Source: Schistosoma haematobium (taxonomy: Eukaryota > Platyhelminthes > Trematoda > Strigeidida > Schistosomatidae). Taken from it: a DNA stretch of 64,000 bases. The notes under the pieces are model-generated. The model saw nothing but the letters and a program-made list of their open reading frames with translations. It made no database searches and was not told where the DNA came from. The translations under genes were made by a program, and so were the position numbers. The stretch spans positions 33,756,536 through 33,820,535 of the forward strand of contig NC_067198.1 of assembly GCF_000699445.3 (NCBI RefSeq). Reading direction: 5' to 3'. Of the stretch, positions 10,251 through 23,020 are shown one piece after another (positions within the stretch are counted from its first letter, which is position 1; each line of letters starts with the position of its first letter).

Positions 10251-10950
10251 GCTTAAATTTAATAAATTCGCGATAGTGGACAATCATTGTTCACTGTCAT
10301 TAGTGGATAACTGACTTACACTGAAAATGATCGAATTTCACTGCCCATGTTTTTCAGTAGTACTCTGGAAACCATTTCAAAATCAGTCATTGATTAATAA
10401 ATGATTTTTTAGCACAAGTAACTTATGAAGTTTGCTGAAGTTCATAACTTAAATCATCAACTGATCTCAGCTAACACGAGATATCTAGTGGTAATACTGG
10501 TAAATATTTACCTAGTAAGTAATGTTAAAAATATGATAGAGATTATAGTTCATTTTATACTTTCTTGTATTAATCTTTAATGAAAAATACGAAACATAGA
10601 AAGTGCATTTTCAACAAACATTGCGAGACTTGTGATATTCATAGAGTCAATTTAGTCCAGTGTAGAACAATATTCCACCAATACAGATCAGAATCATGAT
10701 ATATCAGAAATTTACTGAAGTTGAAAATATGTATCATCTGGTTTGAAATCAACAGCATTGTAGTATAATACTCATCACAAAATCTAAGCCCATGTTGAGT
10801 TTATTGTCCTTGTGGAATATACAGTATATCGTAACTACAAGAAATCTGGAGTAAAACAAATCCAAGCCAATTAATTCTTTTCTGTCTTCAATGCTTTTTC
10901 AATTTATGTAAATCTATGTTTGACTATCAACTGGAAACAACCTGAAATGA
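10251..10950. other. AT-rich DNA, nothing recognised
   Basis: No coding, RNA or repeat signal could be supported. Confidence 0.45.
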
Positions 10951-11035
10951 TTGCTTAGGACGGAGTAGAATGGAGAATTCTGGTGGGTGGCCTATGCTCC
11001 TCCATGTGGGGTAACAAGTATAAGTAAGTCAGTAT
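10951..11035 (+). mobile_element. SR2-like 3'-end fragment
   Basis: It matches the end of the SR2-like element at 45.6 kb: a GGAGTAGAATGGAGAATTCTGG segment in frame with the final ORF, then GGCCTATGCTCC, and a short TAAGTAAG tail. It was probably left by a severely 5'-truncated insertion. Confidence 0.65.
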
Positions 11036-11682
11036 GTTTAACTATTCAGTCTGTACAATATCTTTAAAATAACAATCTTGATTTAGCCGTTTATAAATAG
11101 TTTATTCAGTTTATTCATTTTCTTCCAAATGGATTGAATCAATCAAAACGTTTGTATGATAAATTATCATATTTACAAACTATACCTTTTACATAATAAC
11201 CATTTCTATTTTGCTTATTTAACAAAAACTCTTATTTGACTATTTCAATGTATTAATTTTTGCTGACAATAGATCAAAATAGATAATCCATTTCTGATTC
11301 TGTTTAATTATTTGTACACATGGAGAGTATTTAGCCATATACATATTAATAATTGTTTCATTAAGAGAAAAAACGATGATTTGATAAAGGATTTTTTGGC
11401 GGCCTACTTGAATATTTGGACTACCTATTCCTACCATTTCAATAAGTTATATGTTTTCATTTGTTTTAACACATTCTTATGTCTATTTGCCGCATAACCT
11501 ATTCAGGCACATTTATAAAACGTTTATGACTTTTCTCTGTACAGATGACAAGAAAAGTACAATTGGAGACATCGTGGTTACTAATAATACAAAGCGAAAA
11601 GAATATACATTATTCAGATGTTAATTCCTGAACTGCTATTATCTAACTAGCGATTGCTGAATTAATTTATCATCAGGATCTA
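11036..11682. other. AT-rich DNA, nothing recognised
   Basis: Only short spurious open frames occur here. No feature could be supported. Confidence 0.45.
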
Positions 11683-12285
11683 TCAATTGATAAGAAAAGT
11701 AAACTTGTTGAAATACTTTATGCTGACAATTCTATATTGTACCAAAAATATAATACTGAATAAAACCATTGATAATAATACATTGTTTTTGGGGGATTTT
11801 TGTCCTCTGAGCTGGATGGTTTGGTCGTGTTTTGACAGATTGATCACGCAGTTGTTTGTGTTTTCTTCCATGAGTGGTTTTAAGACCTTGATTAGTTTTT
11901 TCTTTAAGGTGTTTCTTCTTTGTTCTCTGTGTCGTTTGCATGATATCTCGATGGCTGTTGTCAAGATTGCCAAATGTTCTGACGTGAGTGTCCTTTGTAG
12001 CTTCATTTTTTGATCCTCTATGACGTGTTGGTATTTGCGGATCCTGTAGTGTGCATCCGTTATCATTATATGTACCATTTTTCTTCCACTTTGCTCAGCT
12101 ATTTTCCATCCTAACGGGCAGTTGATTGGAGGTCTATATTTTACACTTGTTGGTAGAACGTACTGGCGAAAACACTCATGGAGAAAATATAGTTGTTCTC
12201 GAGTGGAAGCCTGTCTTTTGGCGAAATTCCTCCATTTTCGAACAACGAGAAGCTCGACCATCTCAATAATACGTTGTTTTTGCAA
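11683..12285 (-). mobile_element. Penelope-like element remnant, region upstream of the RT domain
   Basis: A 200-codon minus-strand frame contains the segment FLHECFRQYVLPTSVKYRPP, then MVHIMITDAHYRIRKY, KHREQRRNTLKKKL and VINLSKH. I recognise this order (basic N-terminal region ending in a 'NLSK' box before the RT) from schistosome Penelope-like retroelements, by memory of the family and not by search. The frame diverges after the NLSKH box into AT-rich sequence, and no RT palm follows. The element is truncated and dead. Confidence 0.5.
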
Positions 12286-13611
12286 ATAAAAATGAAATTA
12301 CATAACAAACATCAAGATGTAACTACATGCTTGATAAATATTATATGAAGGTGATAATTTATTGATTTTATTGTTGGAAATTCTCATAGATCTACTTGAC
12401 CTATAATTTGTTTTAAGTTTAATCTTATGAGACAAGGTTTTGCAAATATCTGTTGCCAGGAATTAAGGAGAAAAATTTTGGAATTTTGAATTTCTTAGAA
12501 TCAATATTGAGTTTCTTTTCTCCAATAGACTTTTTCTTCACAATAATTCTATTCTCATAATTTTTTTATATTTTTATTCCCTTTATAAGCATTACAGTTT
12601 ACATATGTATACAATTTTATGTGTAATTCCATATTGTCCCATCTGAATGTTTGACAATACACATGACAACTCACTATAGATTTATATTATAGAGAATTTT
12701 AATAATAATAGTCCGTATTAACTTATGCAAATATAATGTTATATCAAATAATGTTCTCTCAAAATAGCTATTAGTTGATTTGCGAGTAAACCGTAGTCAT
12801 TTGATAATGCCCCTTTCAATGTTTCATGAACAACTGAAATCTCATGAATTTTTCTTGAAACGCAACTTTAATTTAACAGCTTAACGGTAAATAATACTCG
12901 TTTATAAAGGAATATACTGTAGGTGATCTATAGAAGTTATCCATAGGTAGAACAGTTAAGTTGAAGTATATTCTAGTTAATTTCTTTTTTTGTTTATTAT
13001 ATACCTTTTCCCATCATTCTTCATGTAACCGGTTGATGCGATAAATTCCATAATATATTAAAGTTCGTCATAACTTATCAATAGAATATTTAGCTTGATA
13101 TAATGATATAAAACACTCATTCACACAGTTCTCGTATACCTCTTTCACTAATAAAAACGAACTATTTGCTTCCGTTAAAGTCAAATTTTACTAAGGTGAT
13201 ACATTGAATTTCTTCCTCTTTAACTGACGGATAATAAAAAGTTACTGATAATTGATGTATACAGTTTTGATGAGCAACTTTTACGATGGAAACATATAAC
13301 AAGTTATATATCTTATGAATTGCGCATATATTACATTTTTTTCTTATATAAAATTGACAGATTAATGTATTATTGACTTTAATTTCTAACATAATTAATA
13401 GTAATTATAATCAGAACTGTATATTCGAATACAATGAATATCAAGCTGCTTCATTAATGGATAAAAGAACCCGTCAATTTAAATAGAAATACTGTTAGAT
13501 TTTCCTAATAAGTTCTACTTTATAAAATAATAAGTTTGTTTCAAATAGTCAGGGAATGACTTGAAAAGAAAATATCAGAAATCTTATATGATGAAAAGGT
13601 ATAATATCAGA
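12286..13611. other. AT-rich DNA, nothing recognised
   Basis: No supported feature. Only short AT-rich open frames occur. Confidence 0.45.
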
Positions 13612-13735
13612 TGGGGGCGAGGTCATGGATGCACACTGCTAAGGAGTCCCACAATAGGACGAAACGGCCGGCCAATGCTTCCAGGTTTTCCATGGTGGTC
13701 TAGCTTCAACTGACTCATGATCTTAACCATTTAAA
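13612..13735 (+). mobile_element. 5'-truncated hammerhead-SINE (ribozyme plus tail)
   Basis: The copy keeps the stretch just before the ribozyme, a decayed hammerhead at about 13633-13678 and the tail through CTTCAACTGACTCATGATC. The core reads CTAAGGAG (G5 lost) and the cleavage triplet is GGC, so it is inactive. It lacks the tRNA-like head. Confidence 0.75.
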
Positions 13736-15071
13736 AGGTATAACTTAGGATCTTACTACGAGACGCACTTCAATAATTCATTCTCTGAAGATAAATTGTC
13801 ATTTCCACCACACATGGATAAGAAACAACAACAAATTATATTGAAGCTATATTAGTATACTTTAGACTTCTCAATTATTCATCACAACTACAATTAAAAG
13901 TGTAAATGATAAATTATGCCCACAAAAAATCAAACGAGTTCAGTTATTGGTTCGATTGTACTGATGATTGATATTTATCTACCATTGATATTTAGTTAAA
14001 ATACTATGAAAAAGTATTTGACGAAATGGTTTGATTAGATCCTTCAAATTACTATCAGCTACTTCATCAGAATAGTTGTCTACCATTTCGATTTTTCTAT
14101 AATTAGATAATTAGATGTGAATAATATGGTTTGAAGATTTTTGTTATAGTGAAATGTTAAATGAATTTATGCGAATAAAAAATGGAAATCGTGATTTTGA
14201 AGACTAAAAACAACCTCAAATCTTAATCGGACGCGAATATAAACAATACTGAGACACTCTTTTAATACATTTATAACTAACTTAAGATTTTGAAACATGT
14301 ACGATTTTGCGAGGATTAAAATACATGTTGATAGAAGTAAAATAACTAGATTCTAACATCTAAAAATATGATAAAAAATTCTAAACAAGTGATTCATGTA
14401 GTATTCCTTTGGCATTGTTAAACTAAGCTAACACACAAATCGTTAGGATGCTAAAACAGCAACAAAAAAATGGGTGCTAGAATTAGATTTAATACATTAA
14501 GGGTGGAAATGTGGTCACTTTTAGTAACAAAACAAACTAGGATTTAATTTCAATTTTTTATTCTCATCTAACACAATCACGCACTATAAAAATAAACAAC
14601 AAAATCAATAGTATCATGGATTTTTCCGTAACCATATGTCCATTAATTTATTCATACTTAAAGATTAAAATCGTTATGTATTTAAAATGTGAATCTATAT
14701 GATACCTGACTAACTAACAATTGGTAAACTGTTTTGAACACAATACTAAAATCAGTAACTTTGATAATCTCATACAGTGGTTTACAAAAGTATCTTTGAA
14801 AATAATAATTATCTTATAGTTTCATCTGAAAATTAACTGATTTATTGAAATTAAAACTAAAAGTCTTTTACATGAACTATTGTCAATTCATTAAATAAAT
14901 ATGAATGCCTTTTATAAATATATATGGAATATAATACTTAATTATTTACGTCAGTTATCCCTCATGAAGAAGAAAAGGCCGTTCACTAGCATTGTCTATC
15001 TAACTCTGTCCTGAACAATTCTTTCCAGTCAATTACAGTTGCTAGTGATAATTTTGACATCTTATTATTAC
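13736..15071. other. AT-rich DNA, nothing recognised
   Basis: No supported feature. Confidence 0.45.
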
Positions 15072-16500
15072 CCCGCATGGTAGAGTATAGGCCGGCCAAC
15101 AACATACTCCATCGAAATCTGTCCTGCAAAATCCATTCAATTTACTATTGATTCTTTTGATGTTTTCTTCCAATTACCGACTCAATGTGTTCTCTGGTCT
15201 TCCTCTTTTCCTTTTCCCCTCACGATTCTAAGTTAGCGCTTGCCTCGTCATTCAGTTTGGTGATTTCCTCAATGTGTGTTCGAACCACTTCCAACATCCT
15301 TTCCTAATTTCCTCTACAGTTGGAAACTGGTTTGTTCTTTTCCACACTAGATTGCTGTTGATGGTATTCGGCCAACGAACATTGAGTATTTTGCATAGAC
15401 AATTGTTTATAAATGCTTGTACATTTTGGATGACTGTTGTAATACTTGTCGAAGTTTCAGCTCCGTACAGAACAGTAGGACTGTTTCGACGTTCGCATTG
15501 AAGATTCTAAGTTTCATGTTGTTTTGCAGACAGTTGTTTTGAGTTCCATATGTTCTTCCACTGTAGGAATGCTGTGCTCGTTTTGCCAATCCTTGCCTTT
15601 ACATCTGAATCAGATTGCTCTTGTTTTACGACTATGCTGTCCATGTACACGATGTTTCCACCTCTTCTAGAGCTTGTCCATCAAGTTTGATTGATTTGGT
15701 TGGTGTTGTTGTTTTTCGCCTTATGTATGTTGAGGCCTGCTGATGCGTAAGCTGCTTCCACACTAGTTGTCTTCAACTGCATTTGTTCGTGTGTATGAGG
15801 TAAAAGAGTTAGGTCATCTGTGAATTCCAAATCGTCTAGTTACATCCAACCTGTTCATTGTTTTCCGTGCTTCTTCTCAAATGTGGAGGTCTTCATAATC
15901 CAGTCAACCACGAGAAGAGAAAGGTAGAGAGAAAGCAACCTCTCATGATAGTGGTCTTCACTCGGAGTGCGTCTGTCAGCTTTTGTCCATGCACCATTTT
16001 GCAGTGTAGTCCGTCGTGTGAATTCTGGATGATATTGATGATTTTCTCAGGTACACCATAATGTTCTCCTGCCATTGTGTCGATTGCTTCCTCATAATGG
16101 AGGAAGTTGATGTATAGCGTCGAATTAAATTCAATTGATTGTCCAACGATTATCAGTAATGTCGTGATTTGGTTTGTGCACGACTGATGCTTAAGGAATC
16201 TAGTTTGTTGACATTGAAGTTGGGCATCTACTAAATCTTTCATCCAGTTCAACGACACTGTCGAAAAACTTTCATCGCTCTGACAGTAGTGTGATGTCAC
16301 ATTTGCTCAGATCTCCTTTCTTTGGTATCTTGATGAAATAGCCTTTTTCCCAGTCTGTCTCAAGTTGTTCTTCCCGCCGAATCTTCTTAAATAAAAAGTA
16401 GAGCATGTTTGCTATCACTGCTATGTCTGACTTCAGTGCTTCAGCTGATATATTACCAGTTCCTACTGCTTACCCACTCTTGATTTGTCTGATGTTCATG
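15072..16500 (-). mobile_element. SR2-like LINE remnant (RT and 3' end), multiply disabled
   Basis: The reverse complement aligns with the RT and C-terminal region of the SR2-like ORF at 42.7-45.7 kb. It has the 3' GGCC-TATACTC region near 15090, the C-terminal Arg/Lys-rich block, the VETVLLF-CTEL block near 15420-15500, and upstream the INFLHYEEAIDTMAGEHYGVPEKI block (about 16040-16120) matching RT motif A. Frames are broken several times and parts are deleted. A stretch of about 580 bp is almost identical to one at 36.05-36.63 kb. Confidence 0.75.
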
Positions 16501-17230
16501 ATAATTTCTTCGATTGTTAGTAGACTGTTATTTAGACTAATGAACAGTCAAATGAGCTACCTAATAGACAATACATTACAGTTATTATTACATACTATTG
16601 CTGATAAAATCGTCATTCGATGAAACGTTTAACAGAAAATAATTGGATATATCCAGTCTTGAGGAACAAAGCAGAAAAGCGATCAACATTGTCATAAACC
16701 TATAGAAACCACTTATATATACATATATATGCAAATAGTATTCTGTGACATTCCATAAAACTTCAGTGTAGAATATTACAAGACAAAATTCATAGTCACT
16801 AATCGTCAGTAGTTTTGTTTCATGATTACTGTGGTTATAAAAGGAAATATTATATTGTAATACAAAAAAATCAGTTGAAATACTTAGATAAGTGCCAAGT
16901 TACGATGCTTTTTTGAATAGACAGCTGTGTGACTTGATTATCAGTTTACAAAGAGTTATATTCGAATTATATTCGTTATTTAAATAACAAATTAAAAGTA
17001 AACTCACAATCAGAACTATATGAAAATATCATAAAACTACATATGCGCTGAATAATTTCTTGAATAACATTCGTTTTTCCAATCTTTCATGTAATTACCA
17101 CATTAATTCTTAAGCATAAGATTTCATAGCATTTATATGAGGGGGGGAATTTATTCTTGAACATTTCAAACAATAAAATGTACTCATTCCCAAACAGTTT
17201 TATTCAATGGATATATTTCATTAAATAGAA
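16501..17230. other. AT-rich DNA, nothing recognised
   Basis: No supported feature. There is a G-run at 17140-17147. Confidence 0.45.
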
Positions 17231-17705
17231 TCTTACTGTGGTTGGACCACGTGTCGCATGTGCCTTAATACCGATTACCATGACGCGCGATGCTAACCGT
17301 GTTGGTGATGGTTGGAAGAAAGTTAGAGGTGGCCAAACCAAAACGTGGCATCAGTGCTTGAAGTCACTGACTTCTGGTCTGAGCCATGTTGGTAGATGAA
17401 GATTATTTGGTTAGCGTCCATGCGACTATCGCAACCAATGGTTGGAGACACTGGGTGACATGGCTCAGAATCGATCACAATGGCGTAAGTGTATACACTC
17501 TCTGTCTTCCATTAAACCGTGAGATTAAAATTGGTTGATATCTTTCTTTCTGTACTATATCCTTATATGCAATTATTCTTTTATATATTACCACCACTGG
17601 ATTAACAACTTCTATGAATTCGGTGTTCATCTTGTTGTGTTAATGAGGTATGGCGACTATGACCGATGTATATATGTGCCTGGTCCTACGTTGTAGCTGA
17701 CTGAC
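17231..17705 (+). mobile_element. Non-LTR retrotransposon 3' remnant (C terminus plus 3' UTR)
   Basis: Plus-strand translation with two frame changes gives a LINE-like C terminus: a DHVSHVP segment, then GWKKVRGGQTKTWHQCLKSL, SGLSHVGR and NQWLETLGDMAQNRSQW, which I associate with schistosome LINE C termini. A UTR-like segment follows to about 17705. Several in-frame stops show it is dead. Confidence 0.55.
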
Positions 17706-17787
17706 TTTGTTTCAAGGAATGGATAAATATGATGTAATATTTGATATTTTGTACATTTTTGTAATGAAATAACTGTTTAAAAATATA

Positions 17788-17808
17788 ATAATAATAATAA
17801 TAATAACT
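17788..17808. repeat. Short (TAA)n tract
   Basis: About six TAA/ATA triplets. It could be the 3' tail repeat of the LINE remnant just upstream, but 80 bp of other sequence separates them. Confidence 0.7.
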
Positions 17809-18177
17809 TGTAAAATCAAACAACATGTCGAATTCACCCAATTAGTTTCTTTGATAAACTTTTTGTAAAACAAGATTAGCACACATTGAAAGATGAAATG
17901 AATTCATTTCATTAAAGTATCCTTTCAATGTTTCACGTACTCAACGATTTGTAAAAATACATAAAATATTTTACAGACGTAAATCAGTGTGCAAAATGTA
18001 CAGAGTCATTGAGTTCATTGATGGAAATTAATTACAGTTACTTACCATACTCATACAGGTTTAATATATGAATAAAGAGATCAAAAGAGTAAGACCGTGA
18101 TGATAACGATAATAAGAAATTTGTTCAATTTATTGAGACTACTCTAGACAAAATCATAAAAGTATTAATCAACTAGA
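17809..18177. other. AT-rich DNA, nothing recognised
   Basis: No supported feature. Confidence 0.4.
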
Positions 18178-18367
18178 CTGGGCATAATTCAAGAATGTTA
18201 GATCGTATAATAATAGTTCATATGTCAAAATAAAGCTCATAATAAAAAGGAACATGAATATGAATAGTTTAGTTATTTAACAATTATACGATAAAATCTA
18301 TACGCATAGTATTGGTCCATAAACAGATCCCAAAAGTTACCATTCACTATGCTTATCGGGACCTAAC
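18178..18367 (-). mobile_element. Truncated solo LTR, nearly identical to the 29.5-kb copy
   Basis: About 190 bp matches 29758-29947 with only a few differences and ends at the same terminus (GGGACCTAACA). The other half of the LTR is missing. Strand follows the orientation in which the 9.5-kb copy shows TATA then AATAAA. Confidence 0.8.
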
Positions 18368-18787
18368 AGTTATGCAGAAATATTACACTTGTAAAATATG
18401 TTTAGTTATTTAATAAATCACCGAATATATAAATGAATGAAAGCATACTAAATGTAATGAATTCACTTCATTCTACAATGTTTGTTGTTTATATACTTTT
18501 CAAAACTTATCAAATAATAAACTTGATTTAATACAAATTATGATAAAATTACACGTAAAAAAACAGAAAATAAAAGACAAACAAACAAAAATAAATGTGA
18601 ATAGGCAAATGAATTTTAATATTTTCTAATTGACAGTAATATAAGTTTGAAATTAAATGTTTTGTGTATCCTTCTCATTGTTTCTTAAACACGAAGTAAC
18701 TTATCAATATTTCATAATGTTTAAGTTTCCGGTTTAGCATAAATGTAAAGTTCTAAAATAGACATAAGCAAATATTTTTTTTCAGTA
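18368..18787. other. AT-rich DNA, nothing recognised
   Basis: No supported feature. Confidence 0.4.
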
Positions 18788-19010
18788 TCAGAAGGGGTTT
18801 TGTGAAGACATTAACACCGTTGGATGCCGGCTCAGTGGTCTAGTAGTTAAACGCTGGCGCGCGAGACTGATAGATACTGGATTCGAATCTCGCGAGATGG
18901 GATCGTGGATGCGCACTGCTGAGGAGTCCCATAATAGGACGAAACAACCGTCCAATGCATCCAAGTTTTCCATGATGGTCTAGCTTTAATTGTCTCATGA
19001 TCTCAACTAT
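18788..19010 (+). mobile_element. Hammerhead-SINE with short inverted tail at its 5' end
   Basis: It opens with CAGAAGGGGTTTTGTG, the reverse complement of the element's own tail end, then switches to the plus body. The body has an ACATTAACACC segment, a tRNA-like head (A box near 18838-18850, B box-like GATTCGAATCT near 18882-18892), a hammerhead at 18913-18958 and a tail to about 19010. Confidence 0.75.
18913..18958 (+). ncRNA. Hammerhead ribozyme with intact core, weakened stems
   Basis: GCACTG, then CTGAGGAG, a TCC/GGA stem II with loop, CGAAA, stem III ACAA/CCGT (inner pairs lost), GTC, then CAATGC. Stem I has one mismatch out of six. All conserved core residues and the GTC site are present, so residual activity is plausible. 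Confidence 0.75.
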
Positions 19011-19509
19011 TGTAGTATTTTTTATTTAAAATTAATTATGATCGTTTTTTTACTTCAAATGTGATCTGATAAAATATAATGAAAAAAAGTCAGTATTTTA
19101 TGTTTATCTCGATATTCTGGATTTGTATGATAAATTGAACAAAATTTAGCTACTATATACAACTGCATCATTCATCTGACCAAATTTACCTCTAATTGTT
19201 AGCTTCAAAATAATTGTGAATAATATTCGCTTGGTAAAACACAGCTTCCTATACATTTTGTCTGCTTAATTTTAGAAGTTTATATTAATCAAAAGTTAGA
19301 AGAATGATTTACTAACTTAAACTGATAGTAATTCATATCATTATCAATGATCATGTTTTACCTTCATAATATATATTAGTACTGAATAGTGTACTGTAAA
19401 AAGATTGGTAAATTTTTTTTTCGAATTCATTATTGTAAAAACTTCTTGATTAAGTTTCATTTCGAAAAAGAAAAGTTAAAAGTTTGGAACATCAGATTGC
19501 CAATTTTCA
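19011..19509. other. AT-rich DNA, nothing recognised
   Basis: No supported feature. Confidence 0.4.
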
Positions 19510-19517
19510 AAAAAATT

Positions 19518-20310
19518 GGAGAGACTCTAATTTATAGACGATCTTAGAACGAATCTTAAGTAATCTTGAGAATCATTAGCCAATCAGAAAACAGTCAGTA
19601 TAGAGTAAAAATATATTATATCAAACCATGGAAATAAAGTGGATACACTCCCTATGTGTGGTTCGATAACTTGTCAAGGTTAGAAAGAGGTTCAGAGGTT
19701 CCAAAATCGTAATGCATACAGTGAAGGAAATCATCCATATGTCTACAGAATAGTCGACATATGGAGTCATGATAAAGTCTCAAAAACTATATCAGCCTCG
19801 ACCACATAGCTTCAATATTGTTTATGTGCACTACGGTTGTTGAGTGCACAAAATGCTACTTGTGGATAACGACATGATGCACATAATCAAGCCTATGGAG
19901 GAGTATGTACGCTCTCCAAACATCCGTACATATTGTAGTACCTGGTTGCAGCCAGTGTTACTGGTGCTTTTATTATCCAGTTCGCAATAATTGTCGTAAT
20001 TTACCCCAGTTGGGAATTATATATGTTGTTTTCATCACGAACTGACATCAGCTATAATGCCAGAAATTTATTTAGCTAAATGGATGAAAGGCTTTCGCGT
20101 TAAAATCCGAGATCTATTATCTTATACCTCATTGATTCATCCACATATTATAGTGTCATTGTTTTATCTGTTATAGCCGCTCAATTATCACATTTTGTAC
20201 AAAATTCCCTGTGAACCGATCGTACGTTAGCATTAAGTACTGAATTTGGCGCCGTAACCTTGAAGTCTCTAAACCGCTTCTGATTGGTTCGTCCATAAAT
20301 TAGTCTCGCC
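19518..20310 (-). mobile_element. Merlin-type DNA transposon, non-autonomous, copy 1
   Basis: Terminal inverted repeats start GG(A/C)GAGACTCTAATTTAT at the left and the reverse complement of GGCGAGACTAATTTATGGAC at the right. A perfect 8-bp target duplication AAAAAATT flanks it (19510-19517 and 20311-20318). On the minus strand a decayed transposase segment reads PGTTICTDVWRAY (TDVWRAY at 19907-19927), then LDYVHHVVIH, and NNIEAMW (IEAMW within 19802-19819). This matches the DDE region of IS1016/IS1595-like Merlin transposases, with an in-frame TAG between. An 8-9 bp duplication and GG-starting ends also fit Merlin. At 793 bp it is shorter than an autonomous element. Confidence 0.8.
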
Positions 20311-22660
20311 AAAAAATTTTTAAACATTTGGTGAATAAAAATCAACGGTCGTAGTAGCAAATAGGAAACCACGACGATCTTTAAAAAAAAAAAGAAAACA
20401 GAAGTCTGAGTTGAAACGTCTACTATGGAATGGAGTTTTTTCCACTTTGGTCTTCATTGTTTTCTTCAATTCATTTCTATTTTAATGGAATCTATCATAT
20501 TTACAAAGAAAATTTTTTTATTTTTATCCATAGAACTTGATTGAAACTGATTAATTTCGATTTCTTTTTTCGATTTATCTCATTTCATTACAGTCAACAT
20601 AAACAAATTAATGTTCAGTTAGAAAATTCTAATTCAACTTGTTCAGGATTGGCTTCTCTAGAGTTTGTACATTGGCTTTTGAGTTGAGTTCATCATTTAC
20701 AGTGTACATTTTTTCCAATAAAAACAATAGTATACTATATTGTATGTTATATTTTTGTCATTTAATGAAGTTCAAGAAGTAAATTTATCACTCATTAGAG
20801 ATACAACTATACTACTGAATTTGTGCAAATCTTATCATGAACTTGTGATTTGTGGGCAAGAATGATAATGATTGGTTGTCTGCTTAGTCAGTCTGACTGG
20901 TGTCAGGTGAGTTATATGTTCCCCATATCCTTATAATAATTATTATTGATTGTTCATTGTTGTTGGATTGTGTCGGGTTTTTGGTGTGGAAATATATTTA
21001 CGTTGTGGTCAGGTTAATCACATGTTCTTGATCTGTGTTGTGTTGACGTCCTGTAGAATAGACAGTGGGAGGGAATCTAGTGTAGATATTCGTCTAAGGT
21101 AAATTAACGTCCCATACGTGTAAACGTGGAAACCCAACCGTTATAACATTAGACGAAGAAAAACCTAGTGTTATAACAACTTGGATATTCCATACTCAGA
21201 TTAGATTGAAGATTTAATTACAAATCATAAATGGGTTGAGGTTATCCACAACATTTTTGTTGTTTAATAAGTGTGTTATATTCAACATTTTCTATCGTTT
21301 CTCATCTATTTGCTATGTGAAAGCTACATTGTGATTTTTATTTGTTTTGTTGTGAACTCTTATTTTTATTGTGTTTGTATGTTTTTTGTTCCATATATTG
21401 GGGTATACTACACCGACATGTTCATAACAGACAGTTGAAGATAAGTCAAGATGCTTGAAAAGGTATATTTAGTGGAATTTTCACCGTGACATTCAATATT
21501 CGTGTAACACACAGAATACTGGTAAAGCTGTGAATAAACCCAGTCCATAAACATGTACAATGCTTTAATGAGGCTGACGAATTTACTGAGATTCGATAGT
21601 TATTTACACTGGAAAAAAATTTCTTTTGATAAAAGAATTCATAAACACGAGCAAAGACTTATTTCTTATTAAACTATGAGTGCTGTTTTAAAAACCTAAA
21701 TGAGATCCCATGTTGTCAATGCACAATTATTGTCATTCCTTCAGTGTGATGAGGCATATGTATACATCAGTAAAGTCTTTAATTCAGTGAATTACTATTA
21801 ACACGATTTCCTTGACAATCAGGTTCGAATTAATATGAATCGTATTAGTTCGTTATTAGTAAACCAACTAGTCTTAAACACCACAAAGATATTTTTTGAA
21901 ATCACTAATTAACCAACCGTTAGGTAGCAGGGCTATTCAATTTCCACACAAATTACGCTTATTTATGTAGCTTCTTCTGTATGCATTAGACGAACGCTCC
22001 AATGATCAAATATATTGAATGAGATTCTATGGATAACTTTAATGGGTTATGTTTTCATCATTTTTCCTGTCTTTTGTTTTATCATGAAGAATGATAATTT
22101 GTAATGAAATAATGAACATGCTAAATCGTATACTAAATGAAAATAACTCAATAAAACTAGCTAAATTGGTAAATCTACACAGATGTACAGAAACTGAACA
22201 TCTGGTTTTCATTTCGTGAACTGACATCTATACGTCTAAGGGACAACAATTACCCATTTAAAGTGATTCTAGAGACCATATGATTACTTAATTGACTATA
22301 TTTATTTTAAAATCTAAATAGTATTGTCGAACAAGTAAAAGTCTAGTTGTCTCTTTGAATAGCATCATCAGTAATACCTAAGTCATAGAGTCGTTGTGAA
22401 GTGAACGTGAATATTGTTTAAAATGATAATGAAATCTCAATTTGACCATATGGCTCAGAGAATACAGTCTCACCAAATACATTCAACCTTGTTATGAATC
22501 TCCTTTATCACCCAAGTGCCATAAATATAGATATAAACAAGTGAGCAATCACATTATGAGTAGCATCATGTTATTTATCATTTCATATTATTTCTAATGA
22601 AATTCAAATTTTCAAAACTAAATCAGAAATTCGCTTGTTAATGTTTACTTTGAATAGAAC
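20311..22660. other. Long gene-free stretch
   Basis: No host exon was seen. From about 20880 to 21190 the sequence is less AT-rich and more structured (GT-rich, ending near CCTAGTGTTATAACA) and may be an unrecognised repeat or LTR. I could not find matching copies in the window or termini with a target duplication. The rest is AT-rich. Confidence 0.4.
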
Positions 22661-23020
22661 GGAACACACGTCCTGGATTCTACTGCTAGCCACTATCCAT
22701 CTTTGCATATAATGCTTGTGAATTAAGGTAATATCGAGGCAACACGCGCAGTGTGCACATATGCAGTTTAAAACATTAATGGAAAAATCCAAGTAAACAA
22801 TACCAAGTGAATTTAAACTTCACTCCATTACACGAGCAAATGTCTATCAGGATTCAGTAGCTTGGTGAATAATACAATGACGTTTGAAACGAATGGCACT
22901 TGGTTCGAGTCTCAAAGTGAACATCAATGTCTGTTATGAAGGTACATCCAGTTGACAAGTTCCAGATAAGAAGAAACACACGTCCTGGATTCCACTACAA
23001 ACTACTATCGATCTTTCCTT
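22661..23020 (+). mobile_element. Tandem Sm-alpha hammerhead-SINE, one unit from cleavage site to cleavage site
   Basis: A partial ribozyme ends with CACACGTCCTGGATTC (cleavage expected after 22682). A unit follows: a 'gccactatccatctttgc' segment, 'ggtaatatcgagg', a tRNA-like head (B box GGTTCGAGTCT near 22902-22912) and a second hammerhead at 22946-22990 with its cleavage site after 22984. Site to site is 302 nt. The second ribozyme core reads TTGACAAG, so it is mutated at two positions. Confidence 0.75.
22946..22990 (+). ncRNA. Decayed Sm-alpha hammerhead ribozyme
   Basis: Stem I ATCCAG/CTGGAT is fully paired and GAAAC plus CACACGTC is kept. The core is TTGACAAG (C3 and G10.1 changed), and stem II lost pairing. 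Probably inactive. Confidence 0.65.

Noticed and set aside
20905..21180. Complete LTR starting TGTCAGG and ending TTATAACA
   Set aside because: The ends are suggestive, but no flanking duplication or second copy in the window supports it.
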